Shown here: positions 8,782 through 15,802 of the stretch, piece after piece
Layout of the letters: each line of letters opens with the position of its first letter
How positions within the stretch are numbered: position 1 is the first letter of the stretch
IMG/VR virus record: IMGVR_UViG_3300027917_000074
Location: 1-43,741 of that record
DNA: 43,741 nucleotides
Origin: a virus
Strand: one strand, 5' to 3'
Translations under genes and position numbers: made by a program
The notes under the pieces: model-generated
Databases searched by the model: none
Seen by the model: only the letters and a program-made list of their open reading frames with translations
Told to the model about the DNA's origin: nothing

Positions 8782-9593
8782 TAGCAGTTGTTTTTTCAAA
8801 AGATAGAGCGTTGCAGCTTGACGCTACATTGAATTCTATAGTTTCTAATTGCTTAGACATAGAGAGATTACGTATTTGTGTTATCTATAAAACTTCTTCT
8901 CAATTACACAAAAAACAATATGATACTTTGATAGAAGAACACAAAGAAGTAAGGTTTGTGGAAGAAAATTCTTTCAAGGGAGATTTAATAAGAATAGTAT
9001 TAGGTTCTCTTCAAGGATGTGTGATGTTTGTTACTGATGACACAATATTTACTAGAAATTTCTCTGTTAAAGAAATAGTAGACACTCTTAGTGATAATGA
9101 AACATGTATAGGCTTTTCTTTGAGATTAGGAGGAAATACTACTTATTGTTATATGCAGGATAAGAACCAAAATATTCCAGAAATGGAATTTATTAATGAT
9201 AGAATATTAAAATATAATTGGGTAGGTAAAGAAGGAGATTTTGGATATCCTTTGGAATTATCCTCTTCTGTTTATGGGATTCCAGCTATTATGGTGCTTT
9301 TAACAAGTAAAGGGTATACTAATCCTAATTCTTTAGAAACAGCTATGTATCAATCATTAGCATATTATACAAAAACATCTCCTGATATACTATGCTATAA
9401 AGTTTCTGTGGCGTTTTCAAACCCATGCAATATAGTTCAGGATAAGAAAACAAATAGGCATGGGAATATAGATGCAGAGCAGTTAGCTAGAGATTTTTCA
9501 GCAGGAGATAGAATAGATATAGACAAGTACCAAAATATGACTGTTAATTCGGTTCACCAAGAAGAAGAATTATATTATAAGGAAAATAAATGA
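8778..9593 (+). CDS. Putative GT2-like glycosyltransferase, 271 aa
   Basis: The N-terminus MIAVVFSKDRALQLDATLNSI is typical of GT2-type enzymes (strand, then an R-x-x-x-L-xx-TL-S helix contacting the donor nucleotide). Residues 81-91 (CVMFVTDDTIF) supply the DD metal motif (Asp87-Asp88). The ADQ/ED-type acceptor region is less clear (NSLETAMYQSLAYY). The protein ends in an acidic tail. It overlaps both neighbours by 4 bases (ATGA type), so it is co-translated with the phosphodiesterase and with the next gene. Of the three GT-A candidates in this island it has the clearest fold signature. The acceptor is unknown and could be virion or host surface. Confidence 0.65.
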   Translation: MIAVVFSKDRALQLDATLNSIVSNCLDIERLRICVIYKTSSQLHKKQYDTLIEEHKEVRFVEENSFKGDLIRIVLGSLQGCVMFVTDDTIFTRNFSVKEIVDTLSDNETCIGFSLRLGGNTTYCYMQDKNQNIPEMEFINDRILKYNWVGKEGDFGYPLELSSSVYGIPAIMVLLTSKGYTNPNSLETAMYQSLAYYTKTSPDILCYKVSVAFSNPCNIVQDKKTNRHGNIDAEQLARDFSAGDRIDIDKYQNMTVNSVHQEEELYYKENK

Positions 9594-10117
9594 AAAAACT
9601 AATACTAAGTTTAGATGTTTACTCTTGGGTAAAATACTGCGTCGGTCTTGTGCTGCAGAACTCTTCTGAATTTCAAGTAATGACTGTATATAGAGATTCT
9701 GGGTTAGATGGGATTATGGCTTACCCTAGATTATGTACCGAATCAGTGGAAGCTCAAAGGAGACATGATTTACTTAGAATTAGTAAAAAACTAGGTATTA
9801 GAAGAACTATGAATTTGAATTGTAGTAGAAAGTATATAGATATAGAACAATTATCTATGAACATAAAACTACAGAGTACTTTTAATGGAATAAATGAAAT
9901 ATATTATCAATATGACGAATTACTTACTCCTGTTATTAATACTATCGGGAAGTGTTATGATATAGAAATCTATAGTTTTAAAAATGAGAATGGAATTCCA
10001 AAAAAGACTGTAGATATCTCTAAATTTTATAATGAATTACACGAAATAAAAGACCTTATGATAGGAATACCAGATAGGTCTTACTTAGATTTTCCTAGTG
10101 TAGAAAAATTTTATTAA
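9590..10117 (+). CDS. Hypothetical protein of the sugar island, possibly degenerate PIG-L fold, 175 aa
   Basis: Not firmly recognised. The order of elements (N-terminal strand LILSLD with a following helix, a central ESVEAQRRHDLLRISKKLGIRR segment resembling the R-x-x-E-x-x-x-A-x-x-x-LG block of PIG-L/LmbE N-acetylsugar deacetylases, then NEIYYQYDELL) recalls that family. The metal-binding HPDD and HxxH motifs are absent, so deacetylase activity would not be expected if the link is right. It is the last gene of the sugar island, coupled by a 4-base overlap to the GT upstream. The function is open. Confidence 0.5.
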   Translation: MKKLILSLDVYSWVKYCVGLVLQNSSEFQVMTVYRDSGLDGIMAYPRLCTESVEAQRRHDLLRISKKLGIRRTMNLNCSRKYIDIEQLSMNIKLQSTFNGINEIYYQYDELLTPVINTIGKCYDIEIYSFKNENGIPKKTVDISKFYNELHEIKDLMIGIPDRSYLDFPSVEKFY

Positions 10118-10131
10118 AGGAATGGTTGTGA

Positions 10132-10845
10132 ATGTCTTTAAACATAAAATTAGGAGACCCTAACCAAGATTCTTATGTGTCAGTAGCTTGGGCAGATTCT
10201 TACTTTGAGTCTAAATTAGGAGCTACTGAATGGGATAACTTAACAACAGATAAACAAAAAGAGAATGTGCTAAAAGAAGCAGCTAGGACTTTAGAGTGGT
10301 TTAATTATGATGAAGATAAATATTATGAATCACAAGGCTTATCTTTTCCTTTAGCCAATCACGAAGTTATCACAGGTAATTGTGCTACACCAACTACAAT
10401 AAATTCTTTTAGACATGATAACTTGAAGTCTGATACTTATGGGGAATATCCTGCTAATTACTGGAAATATGGTTCTGTTCATATAGTAACAGGAACTCCA
10501 TTAAATGATGTAAGGCTAATAGCTACTTCTAATGAAACTACAGGTTCTATAGTTGTAACTGAAAATTTTTCTACAGCTTGTAATGCAACTTCTGAATTTG
10601 TAGTGTTTGCTCCTATATATGATTCTGTGGCTCAAGCTCAATGTGAGCAAGCATTATATCTTTTAGATACTCTTGGGTTAAAATCAGCTATGTTGTATGC
10701 TGATACAGGTGCTAAATATACTAGAATTGGGGATGCTGCTGTTTCATACCATGAAGGGTTTGACAGCAAGATAACTTTTTCACCTATAGCCAAAAGATTA
10801 CTGTCAGCATTTATAAATAAGAATTTAAAGGTAGGTAGAGGATAA
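10132..10845 (+). CDS. DnaT-like head-tail adaptor / head completion protein, 237 aa
   Basis: Residues 10-55 (DSYVSVAWADSYFESKLGATEWDNL, then QKENVLKEAARTLE) and 160-185 (DSVAQAQCEQALYLLD) fit the phage protein family annotated as DnaT-like ssDNA-binding. By gene order that family usually acts as the first head-tail connector on the portal. The helical family domain is split by a Thr/Asn-rich beta insertion (about residues 80-157) that is not typical and may add surface decoration. It stands immediately upstream of other connector genes (head closure, gp10-like, terminator), as expected. The start has a GTG 4 bases earlier out of frame. Family placement is good; the DNA-binding name is probably historical. 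Confidence 0.75.
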   Translation: MSLNIKLGDPNQDSYVSVAWADSYFESKLGATEWDNLTTDKQKENVLKEAARTLEWFNYDEDKYYESQGLSFPLANHEVITGNCATPTTINSFRHDNLKSDTYGEYPANYWKYGSVHIVTGTPLNDVRLIATSNETTGSIVVTENFSTACNATSEFVVFAPIYDSVAQAQCEQALYLLDTLGLKSAMLYADTGAKYTRIGDAAVSYHEGFDSKITFSPIAKRLLSAFINKNLKVGRG

Positions 10846-10846
10846 G

Positions 10847-10987
10847 ATGCCTTTCAAAAGTAGGGAACAGAGAATATTTTTAATGATGAATAAGCCTAGC
10901 ATATACAAAAGGTGGAAGAAAGAAGAGGATGCTAAGAGGCGTAGGATGAGGAACAGGCGTAAAAAGCAGAAGAAAAAAAGAACATGA
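10847..10987 (+). CDS. Small basic phage protein of the MPFKS type, 46 aa
   Basis: ATG 10847 begins 1 base after the adaptor stop, and the TGA stop is at 10985-10987. The start MPFKSREQRIFLMMNKPSIYKRW fits a widespread short phage protein with the pattern MPFKSxxQxRxMxxxxPxxAKxW, usually encoded among virion genes and of unknown function. The second half is extremely basic (about 20 Lys/Arg in the last 28 residues), suggesting nucleic-acid contact or charge neutralisation near the connector. It is too short for many gene finders. Confidence 0.7.
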   Translation: MPFKSREQRIFLMMNKPSIYKRWKKEEDAKRRRMRNRRKKQKKKRT

Positions 10988-11005
10988 TAATGAAAAGGAT
11001 GTTGG

Positions 11006-11353
11006 ATGCTACCGAAATTGATAGAGATTAAGAATGCAAAAAATAAGTGGATAGTTGTAAAACTATTAGAAATAAAGAAAAACAATGTGATGGTGATCGA
11101 ATACAAGGGTCACATTATTCAAAGAAAGATAAAACATGTTCACTTTGAACCGACTTACAAAGTTGCAAAACGTCAAGGTTGTGTAGCTGATACTAGTAAT
11201 AGAAAAGATAGGCGTTTTAAGACTAGAAAGAATAGACATAGATTTAAGAAGGTAAAATCTAATAAATTTAGAAGGAAAAATGTTAATAGAGGTCAAACTA
11301 AATCTAGAAGAAGAGTAGTGTGGATTGGTAATATAAAGGTTACTTTTCTCTAG
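11006..11353 (+). CDS. Basic hypothetical protein with SH3-like N-terminus, 115 aa
   Basis: The first ~55 residues alternate short hydrophobic strands (KWIVVKLLEI, NNVMVIEY, HIIQRKIKHVHFEP), as in a small SH3-type barrel. The rest is a long Arg/Lys tail (RKDRRFKTRKNRHRFKKVK and similar) ending in a final strand. ATG 11006 follows AAAAGGATG. Two consecutive genes with very basic tails in the connector region suggest packaged-DNA or RNA contact, though ribosome or transcript binding is also possible. No family name is recognised. Confidence 0.6.
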   Translation: MLPKLIEIKNAKNKWIVVKLLEIKKNNVMVIEYKGHIIQRKIKHVHFEPTYKVAKRQGCVADTSNRKDRRFKTRKNRHRFKKVKSNKFRRKNVNRGQTKSRRRVVWIGNIKVTFL

Positions 11354-11363
11354 ATTTAAACCA

Positions 11364-11394
11364 ACTGACTTTAAATTAAAGGGCTTTAGTCAGT
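11364..11394 (+). promoter_or_regulatory. Intergenic hairpin, 7-bp stem
   Basis: ACTGACT at 11364-11370 is the exact complement of AGTCAGT at 11388-11394, around a 17-base A/T-rich loop. It lies in the 65-base gap between the basic protein and the next gene, whose GGAGG ribosome site follows at about 11407. No U-tract follows the stem, so it is not a standard terminator. It could be an RNA processing or stability element. Confidence 0.4.
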
Positions 11395-11418
11395 AGTCCG
11401 TAAAAAGGAGGAAGTATT

Positions 11419-12297
11419 ATGGTATACCAAAATAAGTTTGTAGCAATAGTAAAGGCTAATGGAAAGATTTTAAGAGAAAGAAATGGGGATGAGGTATTCT
11501 TACCTTTTGGTTCTGAATATTCATTACTATTAAAAAATCTAAATTCTAGAACAGCTAAAGTTAATATTTCAATAGATGGTTCGGATGTTTTAGATGGTAG
11601 TAGTTTAATTATTTATCCAAATACAGACTTAGAATTAGTTGGATTCTTAAAAGGAAATACAATTAAGAATAAATTTAAGTTCATTGAAAAAACTGAAGAG
11701 ATATCTCAACATCGTGGGGATAAAATTGATGACGGTTTAATAAGAATAGAAGTATTTTTTGAAAAAAGTGAGTATAAGTTTAATACTCATTATCATCACT
11801 ATCATCATTACTATGATGATTGGTACTACTATCCTCTGTGGAAACCTTATGAAATTACTTGGTGGAGGTCTCATTCCAATATAATAGACAACACAGGGTG
11901 GAAACCTTATGAAATTACTTGGTGGAGGTCTCATTCCAATATAATAGACAACACAGGGTTGAAACCATATACTGTTTACACAAGTTCATGTGACAATCTT
12001 TCTTTATCTAACAATGTGTCAGATAATTTTAGTTCATGTTACAATGCAAATGTGGAAGATAAGGAAGGTATAACTGTAAAAGGGTCTGAAGTTGAGCAAG
12101 AATTTAATAATGTTGATGGTTATTTATTTGAAGATATGTCAGAAGTTATTGTGATAAAATTAAAAGGAACTGATTCAAGGAACAAAAAAATAGAAAAACC
12201 TGTTACTGTTGACGGAAAATTAAAATGCAAAACTTGTGGGAAAGTAAGTAAATCTTCGTCTAAGTTTTGCTCAAATTGTGGAACATTTTTAGAATAG
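11419..12297 (+). CDS. Virion-associated protein with His/Tyr-rich centre, tandem repeat and C-terminal zinc ribbon, 292 aa
   Basis: The N-terminal ~115 residues (FLPFGSEYSLLLKNLNSRTAKV, then ISIDGSDVL, then HRGDKIDDGLIRIEVFFEK) match a recurrent beta-sandwich domain found in phage and bacterial proteins of unknown function. Next comes a His/Tyr cluster (HYHHYHHYYDDWYYYP) and a 20-residue Trp-rich unit repeated exactly twice (residues 141-180) with the start of a third. The last 26 residues form a zinc ribbon (Cys270, Cys273, Cys284, Cys287). A strong GGAGG site precedes the start. The position among connector genes suggests a virion or assembly role; the zinc ribbon suggests a protein or nucleic-acid contact. 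Confidence 0.7.
   Translation: MVYQNKFVAIVKANGKILRERNGDEVFLPFGSEYSLLLKNLNSRTAKVNISIDGSDVLDGSSLIIYPNTDLELVGFLKGNTIKNKFKFIEKTEEISQHRGDKIDDGLIRIEVFFEKSEYKFNTHYHHYHHYYDDWYYYPLWKPYEITWWRSHSNIIDNTGWKPYEITWWRSHSNIIDNTGLKPYTVYTSSCDNLSLSNNVSDNFSSCYNANVEDKEGITVKGSEVEQEFNNVDGYLFEDMSEVIVIKLKGTDSRNKKIEKPVTVDGKLKCKTCGKVSKSSSKFCSNCGTFLE
11838..11957 (+). repeat. Exact in-frame 60-bp tandem duplication
   Basis: Bases 11838-11897 and 11898-11957 are identical, and 11958-11966 begin a third copy before the match fails. The unit is 60 bp, so the frame is kept and 20 residues are duplicated exactly. Absence of even synonymous differences points to a very recent duplication by slippage or recombination, or to an assembly artefact. 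Confidence 0.9.
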
Positions 12298-12306
12298 GTG
12301 AGTTTA

Positions 12307-12624
12307 ATGACAGGGATAGTTTCATTTTTATACAACCAAACGCTAACTAGCATAAACACAGCCACTCCTGATCTTGAAGGGGATAGAACGTTAACTGCCA
12401 AATATGAAGATGTGAAGTGTCGTTTTCAACTAAAGACTGGTAGTATTACACATAAAAGTGGTAAGGAATTACAATATAGAGGAGTTATTTTTCTAGCCCC
12501 ATCGTATTCAGTAGTTGAAGGAGATAGGATTATATATTCAGGAGAGACGTATGTTGTAGTTGGTATTGAGACTAGATATAATTTTCAGGGGGTTGCAGAC
12601 CACACCCAATTATATGTTGCGTAG
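12307..12624 (+). CDS. Probable head closure / head-tail joining protein, 105 aa
   Basis: The frame also offers a GTG at 12298, but AGGTGA at 12296-12301 is correctly spaced for ATG 12307, so that start is chosen. The product is a compact beta-rich protein (TAKYEDVKCRFQL, GVIFLAPSYSVVEGDRIIYSGETYVVVGIETRYN). The pattern DRIIYxGxxYxVxGI is typical of head closure/stopper proteins of the SPP1 gp16 or HK97 head-tail adaptor type. It is flanked by the gp10-like neck gene, which is the usual order. The fold is inferred from pattern and context. Confidence 0.6.
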   Translation: MTGIVSFLYNQTLTSINTATPDLEGDRTLTAKYEDVKCRFQLKTGSITHKSGKELQYRGVIFLAPSYSVVEGDRIIYSGETYVVVGIETRYNFQGVADHTQLYVA

Positions 12625-12632
12625 GTGATTTT

Positions 12633-13382
12633 ATGGCTTTACAGATCGCATACCAAAAACTTAATTTTTTACAGGGAGTGAATGTTAAACCTTCAGTTAG
12701 CCAAACTAGGTTTAGTAGGTCAACTTCTAGGTCTACTGGTATGCAATCTTTACGTGAGGATGCTGCTTTAGGTAAAAAAAATATGAAGGTGTTTATGAGT
12801 CTTATTGCTATGAAAGTGGTAAAAGCACATCAATCTATAGGAGCTGATCTTCTTGGTCATGCTCAACCTAGAGTACCTTACGATACAGGACAATTAAGAG
12901 AAAGTGGTACAGTTACTACTATAGTAAATGGTAAAGAGTTTATTTCATCTAAAGGTAACAAGGATGGTTATATCGAAACTAACTTTATAACACCAAAAGC
13001 GTCTGAATTACACGGTTCAAGGCGAATTGAGACAATAGTTTCTTATGCAAGGTCTAATATGCAGGGTGAAAACATTGCGTATTGGTGTCATGAAGTATTA
13101 AGACCACAAGATGAAAGAGTATCTAAAGAAAAAGGTAGTGGTATTTCATATGCGAAAAAGGTAGGAACTGGGCCGAAGTACTTAGAAATACCTTTCTTAG
13201 AAAGAAAAAATAGGTATCTAGCATTTGCAACAAATTTAGTTTCTCCTCCTGAATTAGCAAAAGATATAGCTTTAATATCTGAGGTTAGAAAGGCAAGGAG
13301 TGAGAAGCATACTGTTGATAGAATTGAATTAATTCAATCAAAAGTTGCAAACGTTGGTTATTTTGGTAGTTTGGGAATGTAA
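12633..13382 (+). CDS. HK97 gp10-like neck/tail-completion protein, 249 aa
   Basis: Residues around 70-95 (GADLLGHAQPRVPYDTGQLRESG) carry the family hallmark AxxxxPxDTGxLRxS of HK97 gp10-like proteins, which act in the neck between connector and tail terminator. A second conserved part follows (YWCHEVL, then GTGPKYLEIPFLE). It is longer than the usual ~140-residue family member because of a basic Ser/Arg-rich N-terminal extension (about 45 residues) and a C-terminal helical extension after residue 200. It lies directly upstream of the tail terminator, in the standard order. Confidence 0.75.
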   Translation: MALQIAYQKLNFLQGVNVKPSVSQTRFSRSTSRSTGMQSLREDAALGKKNMKVFMSLIAMKVVKAHQSIGADLLGHAQPRVPYDTGQLRESGTVTTIVNGKEFISSKGNKDGYIETNFITPKASELHGSRRIETIVSYARSNMQGENIAYWCHEVLRPQDERVSKEKGSGISYAKKVGTGPKYLEIPFLERKNRYLAFATNLVSPPELAKDIALISEVRKARSEKHTVDRIELIQSKVANVGYFGSLGM

Positions 13383-13393
13383 GGAGCTAAGGT

Positions 13394-13798
13394 ATGACAA
13401 CAAAAACAGCAGCACACTTATTAGCATCATATCTAATAACATTAGATGTTAGTAATGATTTAAACGCATCTTTTGTTGCAGGTAGTAATTTACATATTGG
13501 AAGAGTATTAGGAGATGCTCATAGTGAAGAATCTCTTACTATAAACTTGTATCCTGGGGAATCACCAATAACAAATAGACAAACTGCAGGATTGCAGTTA
13601 ATATTTAAAAGTACAAGTCCTAGTAAAGCAAGAGGGATACTACAATTCCTTATAAATAATTTAGATGGTAGTAGTTTAGGTGGAAGAGGTAGTATGAAAG
13701 CAATTAGTTCAGCACCAGAAATGCTTGCTTCAATGGAAGGTGGGGAACACGTACTAGCTGTGGCAAACTTTAGACTAAAACATGTTATAATTGAATAA
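13394..13798 (+). CDS. Probable tail terminator protein, 134 aa
   Basis: Size, position (after gp10-like, before tail tube) and sequence pattern (an N-terminal helix AAHLLASYLI, strands IGRVL and LTINLYPGESPITN, then helix SKARGILQFLINNLDG and a late strand VLAVANFRLKHVII) fit the small alpha/beta tail terminator / minor capsid family that caps the tail tube and joins it to the neck. The family is recognised mainly from fold pattern and gene order, as these proteins diverge strongly. Confidence 0.65.
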   Translation: MTTKTAAHLLASYLITLDVSNDLNASFVAGSNLHIGRVLGDAHSEESLTINLYPGESPITNRQTAGLQLIFKSTSPSKARGILQFLINNLDGSSLGGRGSMKAISSAPEMLASMEGGEHVLAVANFRLKHVIIE

Positions 13799-13807
13799 GG
13801 GGGTTAT

Positions 13808-14962
13808 ATGATAGAATACAATAAGCCGATACTTGATAGGAACAATAATCCAATAAAATTACTTGAAGCAGGTGCACATTTTTGTATACGAGTAATTAAA
13901 AAATCGAAAGCATTAATTGAGTTAGGGTATGAAGTACACGGTCTTGGGAACAAGTTACCTTTTGGTGCAAACATACTAAGCACTTTTTCAGTATGGCAAT
14001 CTGAATCTCAGTTTAAAAATGCCATTAGAAACTATATTCAATTAGGGATTACTGGTATCACTTGGAATAATGAGCCAGATCATCCTGCAGTATGGATTAA
14101 AGAAGTTATAAGAGATATGGGTATGGAAGATAAGGTCAAGCTTATTGTTGATCTGCATGATTTAGATTCAATTAGAAGAAATATAATTCCCATAGGTGAA
14201 CGAAAAATGTTTAATGCTGCTGACGGTTTAATATATGCGTCAATGCCTATACAAAAGATTACTAATGAACTGCATGAGGTTACAAAACCGAATTTGGTTC
14301 TATATAGCTATTGCAATCGGGGAGTTGCGATATACAATGAAGAAGATATCCCCAAACGTAGAAGATTGGTTTATGAAGGGGGGGCTAACCCTCCGAACAA
14401 CAAGGAGTTAAATATACAGTTTCCATATAGGAATATACACCATATAGCAAAGAAGGTGGTTGAAATGGGTAATGAGTTACATATGTTTATAGGTAACTTA
14501 GATGGATATCAGACATTTCAAGATATTGGTGTTGTTGCTTATCCTCCAACTGATTATATAAAGATGATGGGGGAACTAGTAAAATTCAAATATGGGCTAA
14601 TAATATTTAACAACAAAGATGGGAAACAAAATCAGGTTAACCATACTCTTACTAACAAAGAGTCGGAATATTTACATGCAGGATTACCGTCATTAGTTTG
14701 TTGGTGTCCTGAAACAGAAAAACATGTACGTAAGCATGGTATTGGTTTTGTTTTTTCTGACATAGAGGAGATTGGGAATTGTTCCCAATTAGAAACTCTT
14801 TACCCTGAAGTTATGCAAAATATTAAGGTAAAGAGGGAAGAACTGTGTATGGAAAACTATATAGTTCTTCTTGAAAATTTATATGCTGAAATTCTAGGAT
14901 TAGAAAAGAAAGGCATTCCAGAAGATATACAAAGATTACATGACTTTGAATTCAAAGGTTAA
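13808..14962 (+). CDS. GT-B-type glycosyltransferase inside the tail operon, 384 aa
   Basis: The protein has two Rossmann-like halves. The N-terminal half runs from FCIRVIKKSKALIELGYEVHGL through VKLIVDLHDLDS. The C-terminal half starts at RRRLVYEGGANPP, a donor-domain start, and continues with LHMFIGN, YPPTDYIKMMGELVKFKYGLIIFN and ESEYLHAGLPSLVCW. The (N/E)K-x-x-EYLxAGLPxL segment is the typical donor-binding helix region of GT-B enzymes of the GT1/GT4 type. It probably transfers a sugar from a nucleotide donor. Its place between tail terminator and tail tube is unusual and suggests late expression, so virion glycosylation is a reasonable idea. The GGGGTT before the start serves as ribosome site. 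Confidence 0.7.
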   Translation: MIEYNKPILDRNNNPIKLLEAGAHFCIRVIKKSKALIELGYEVHGLGNKLPFGANILSTFSVWQSESQFKNAIRNYIQLGITGITWNNEPDHPAVWIKEVIRDMGMEDKVKLIVDLHDLDSIRRNIIPIGERKMFNAADGLIYASMPIQKITNELHEVTKPNLVLYSYCNRGVAIYNEEDIPKRRRLVYEGGANPPNNKELNIQFPYRNIHHIAKKVVEMGNELHMFIGNLDGYQTFQDIGVVAYPPTDYIKMMGELVKFKYGLIIFNNKDGKQNQVNHTLTNKESEYLHAGLPSLVCWCPETEKHVRKHGIGFVFSDIEEIGNCSQLETLYPEVMQNIKVKREELCMENYIVLLENLYAEILGLEKKGIPEDIQRLHDFEFKG

Positions 14963-14980
14963 AAAAGGATGTGAGTATGA

Positions 14981-15538
14981 ATGTCTACAATAAATCCAGA
15001 GAACTATACCGTAGGTCAAGGTAGTCTGTATTTTAATACTAATATAGCAAACGCATCCTTAGACGCAAGCCCTTTAGAGTTTCGTAACGCAAACAATAGT
15101 TTAGGTAATATTGTTAATATAGAGATCAATCCAGAAGTTACATATTTGGAACATTTTGTAACACAAAATGGTAAGCGTGTTAAGGATAAGATTGTGGAAC
15201 AGCAGGTTTCTGTAATGGTCAATTTCACATTCGATGAAATGAATGAAGATAATTTGGCTCGATTCCTGTTTGCTACAGAATCAGCAAGTGTTTTGTCTGT
15301 ATTAAGCAGCACTACTGATGAAGGATCGGGTATGTTATATACGACTACTGACGTTGGTCGTGATCTACTGTGGAAGATTCCTAAGTGTTCTCTGAGACCT
15401 GACGGAGCACTTCCTCTTAATGCTGAGGATTGGTGGCAAGCTCCTATGGTGCTTGAGGTTCTTAGGTATCAGTCTGCCGATGGAAGTAACGCTACATGGT
15501 TAGCTAATCCGTTTGGAACACTAACTATAAGCGAATAA
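14981..15538 (+). CDS. Major tail tube protein, 185 aa
   Basis: Length, order (after the terminator, before chaperone and tape measure) and the pattern YTVGQGSLYFNT, GNIVNIEINPEVTYLEHF, VSVMVNFTFDEMNEDNLARFLFAT fit the siphovirus tail tube family, whose copies polymerise into the tail tube. Third codon positions contain visibly more C and G than in neighbouring genes (for example 15340-15430), as expected for a very highly expressed gene. A terminator-like hairpin lies just downstream. AAGGATGTGAG precedes the start; another ATG lies 4 bases upstream out of frame. There is no sign of an added Ig domain. Confidence 0.85.
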   Translation: MSTINPENYTVGQGSLYFNTNIANASLDASPLEFRNANNSLGNIVNIEINPEVTYLEHFVTQNGKRVKDKIVEQQVSVMVNFTFDEMNEDNLARFLFATESASVLSVLSSTTDEGSGMLYTTTDVGRDLLWKIPKCSLRPDGALPLNAEDWWQAPMVLEVLRYQSADGSNATWLANPFGTLTISE

Positions 15539-15542
15539 ATAT

Positions 15543-15574
15543 TTAGAGGGAGTCTTGTGCTCCCTCTAATTTAT
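15543..15574 (+). terminator. Rho-independent-type terminator after tail tube gene
   Basis: A perfect 10-bp stem, TTAGAGGGAG (15543-15552) with CTCCCTCTAA (15560-15569), encloses a 7-base loop and is followed by TTTAT. It lies between the tail tube stop and the GGAGG of the next gene. It probably ends a fraction of transcripts and so sets the high ratio of tube protein to downstream tail proteins, or protects the 3' end of that mRNA. Confidence 0.75.
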
Positions 15575-15592
15575 ACTGGAGGTAATAAATAA

Positions 15593-15802
15593 ATGAAATT
15601 ACCAGATGTGGTTCAATGTCCTTATTGTAAATCTCCAAATAGATTAGGAAGGTCTATATGTAGAAAATGTATGAGACCAGTTCCAACTAAAGAGAGTGTA
15701 ATAGCTGAATTAGAAAAAATGGAGGATGAGGTTAAGGATAAAAGTGGGAGTTCTAAAGATGATAAACCATCTTTTAGATTTAATTTAGATTTGGAGGAAT
15801 AA
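15593..15802 (+). CDS. Small zinc-ribbon protein, 69 aa
   Basis: Cys9-x2-Cys12 and Cys23-x2-Cys26 form a classic zinc ribbon (CPYC and CRKC). A Lys/Glu-rich linker follows, with a short acidic C-terminus (FRFNLDLEE). It abuts the next gene with no gap and has a strong TGGAGG site. The position between tail tube and assembly chaperones suggests a tail-assembly accessory, perhaps binding tube or chaperone through the acidic tail. This is inference; no specific family is recognised. Confidence 0.7.
   Translation: MKLPDVVQCPYCKSPNRLGRSICRKCMRPVPTKESVIAELEKMEDEVKDKSGSSKDDKPSFRFNLDLEE

Noticed and set aside
11838-11966. CRISPR-like array
   Set aside because: The two 60-bp copies are directly adjacent with no spacers and lie in frame inside a coding region.
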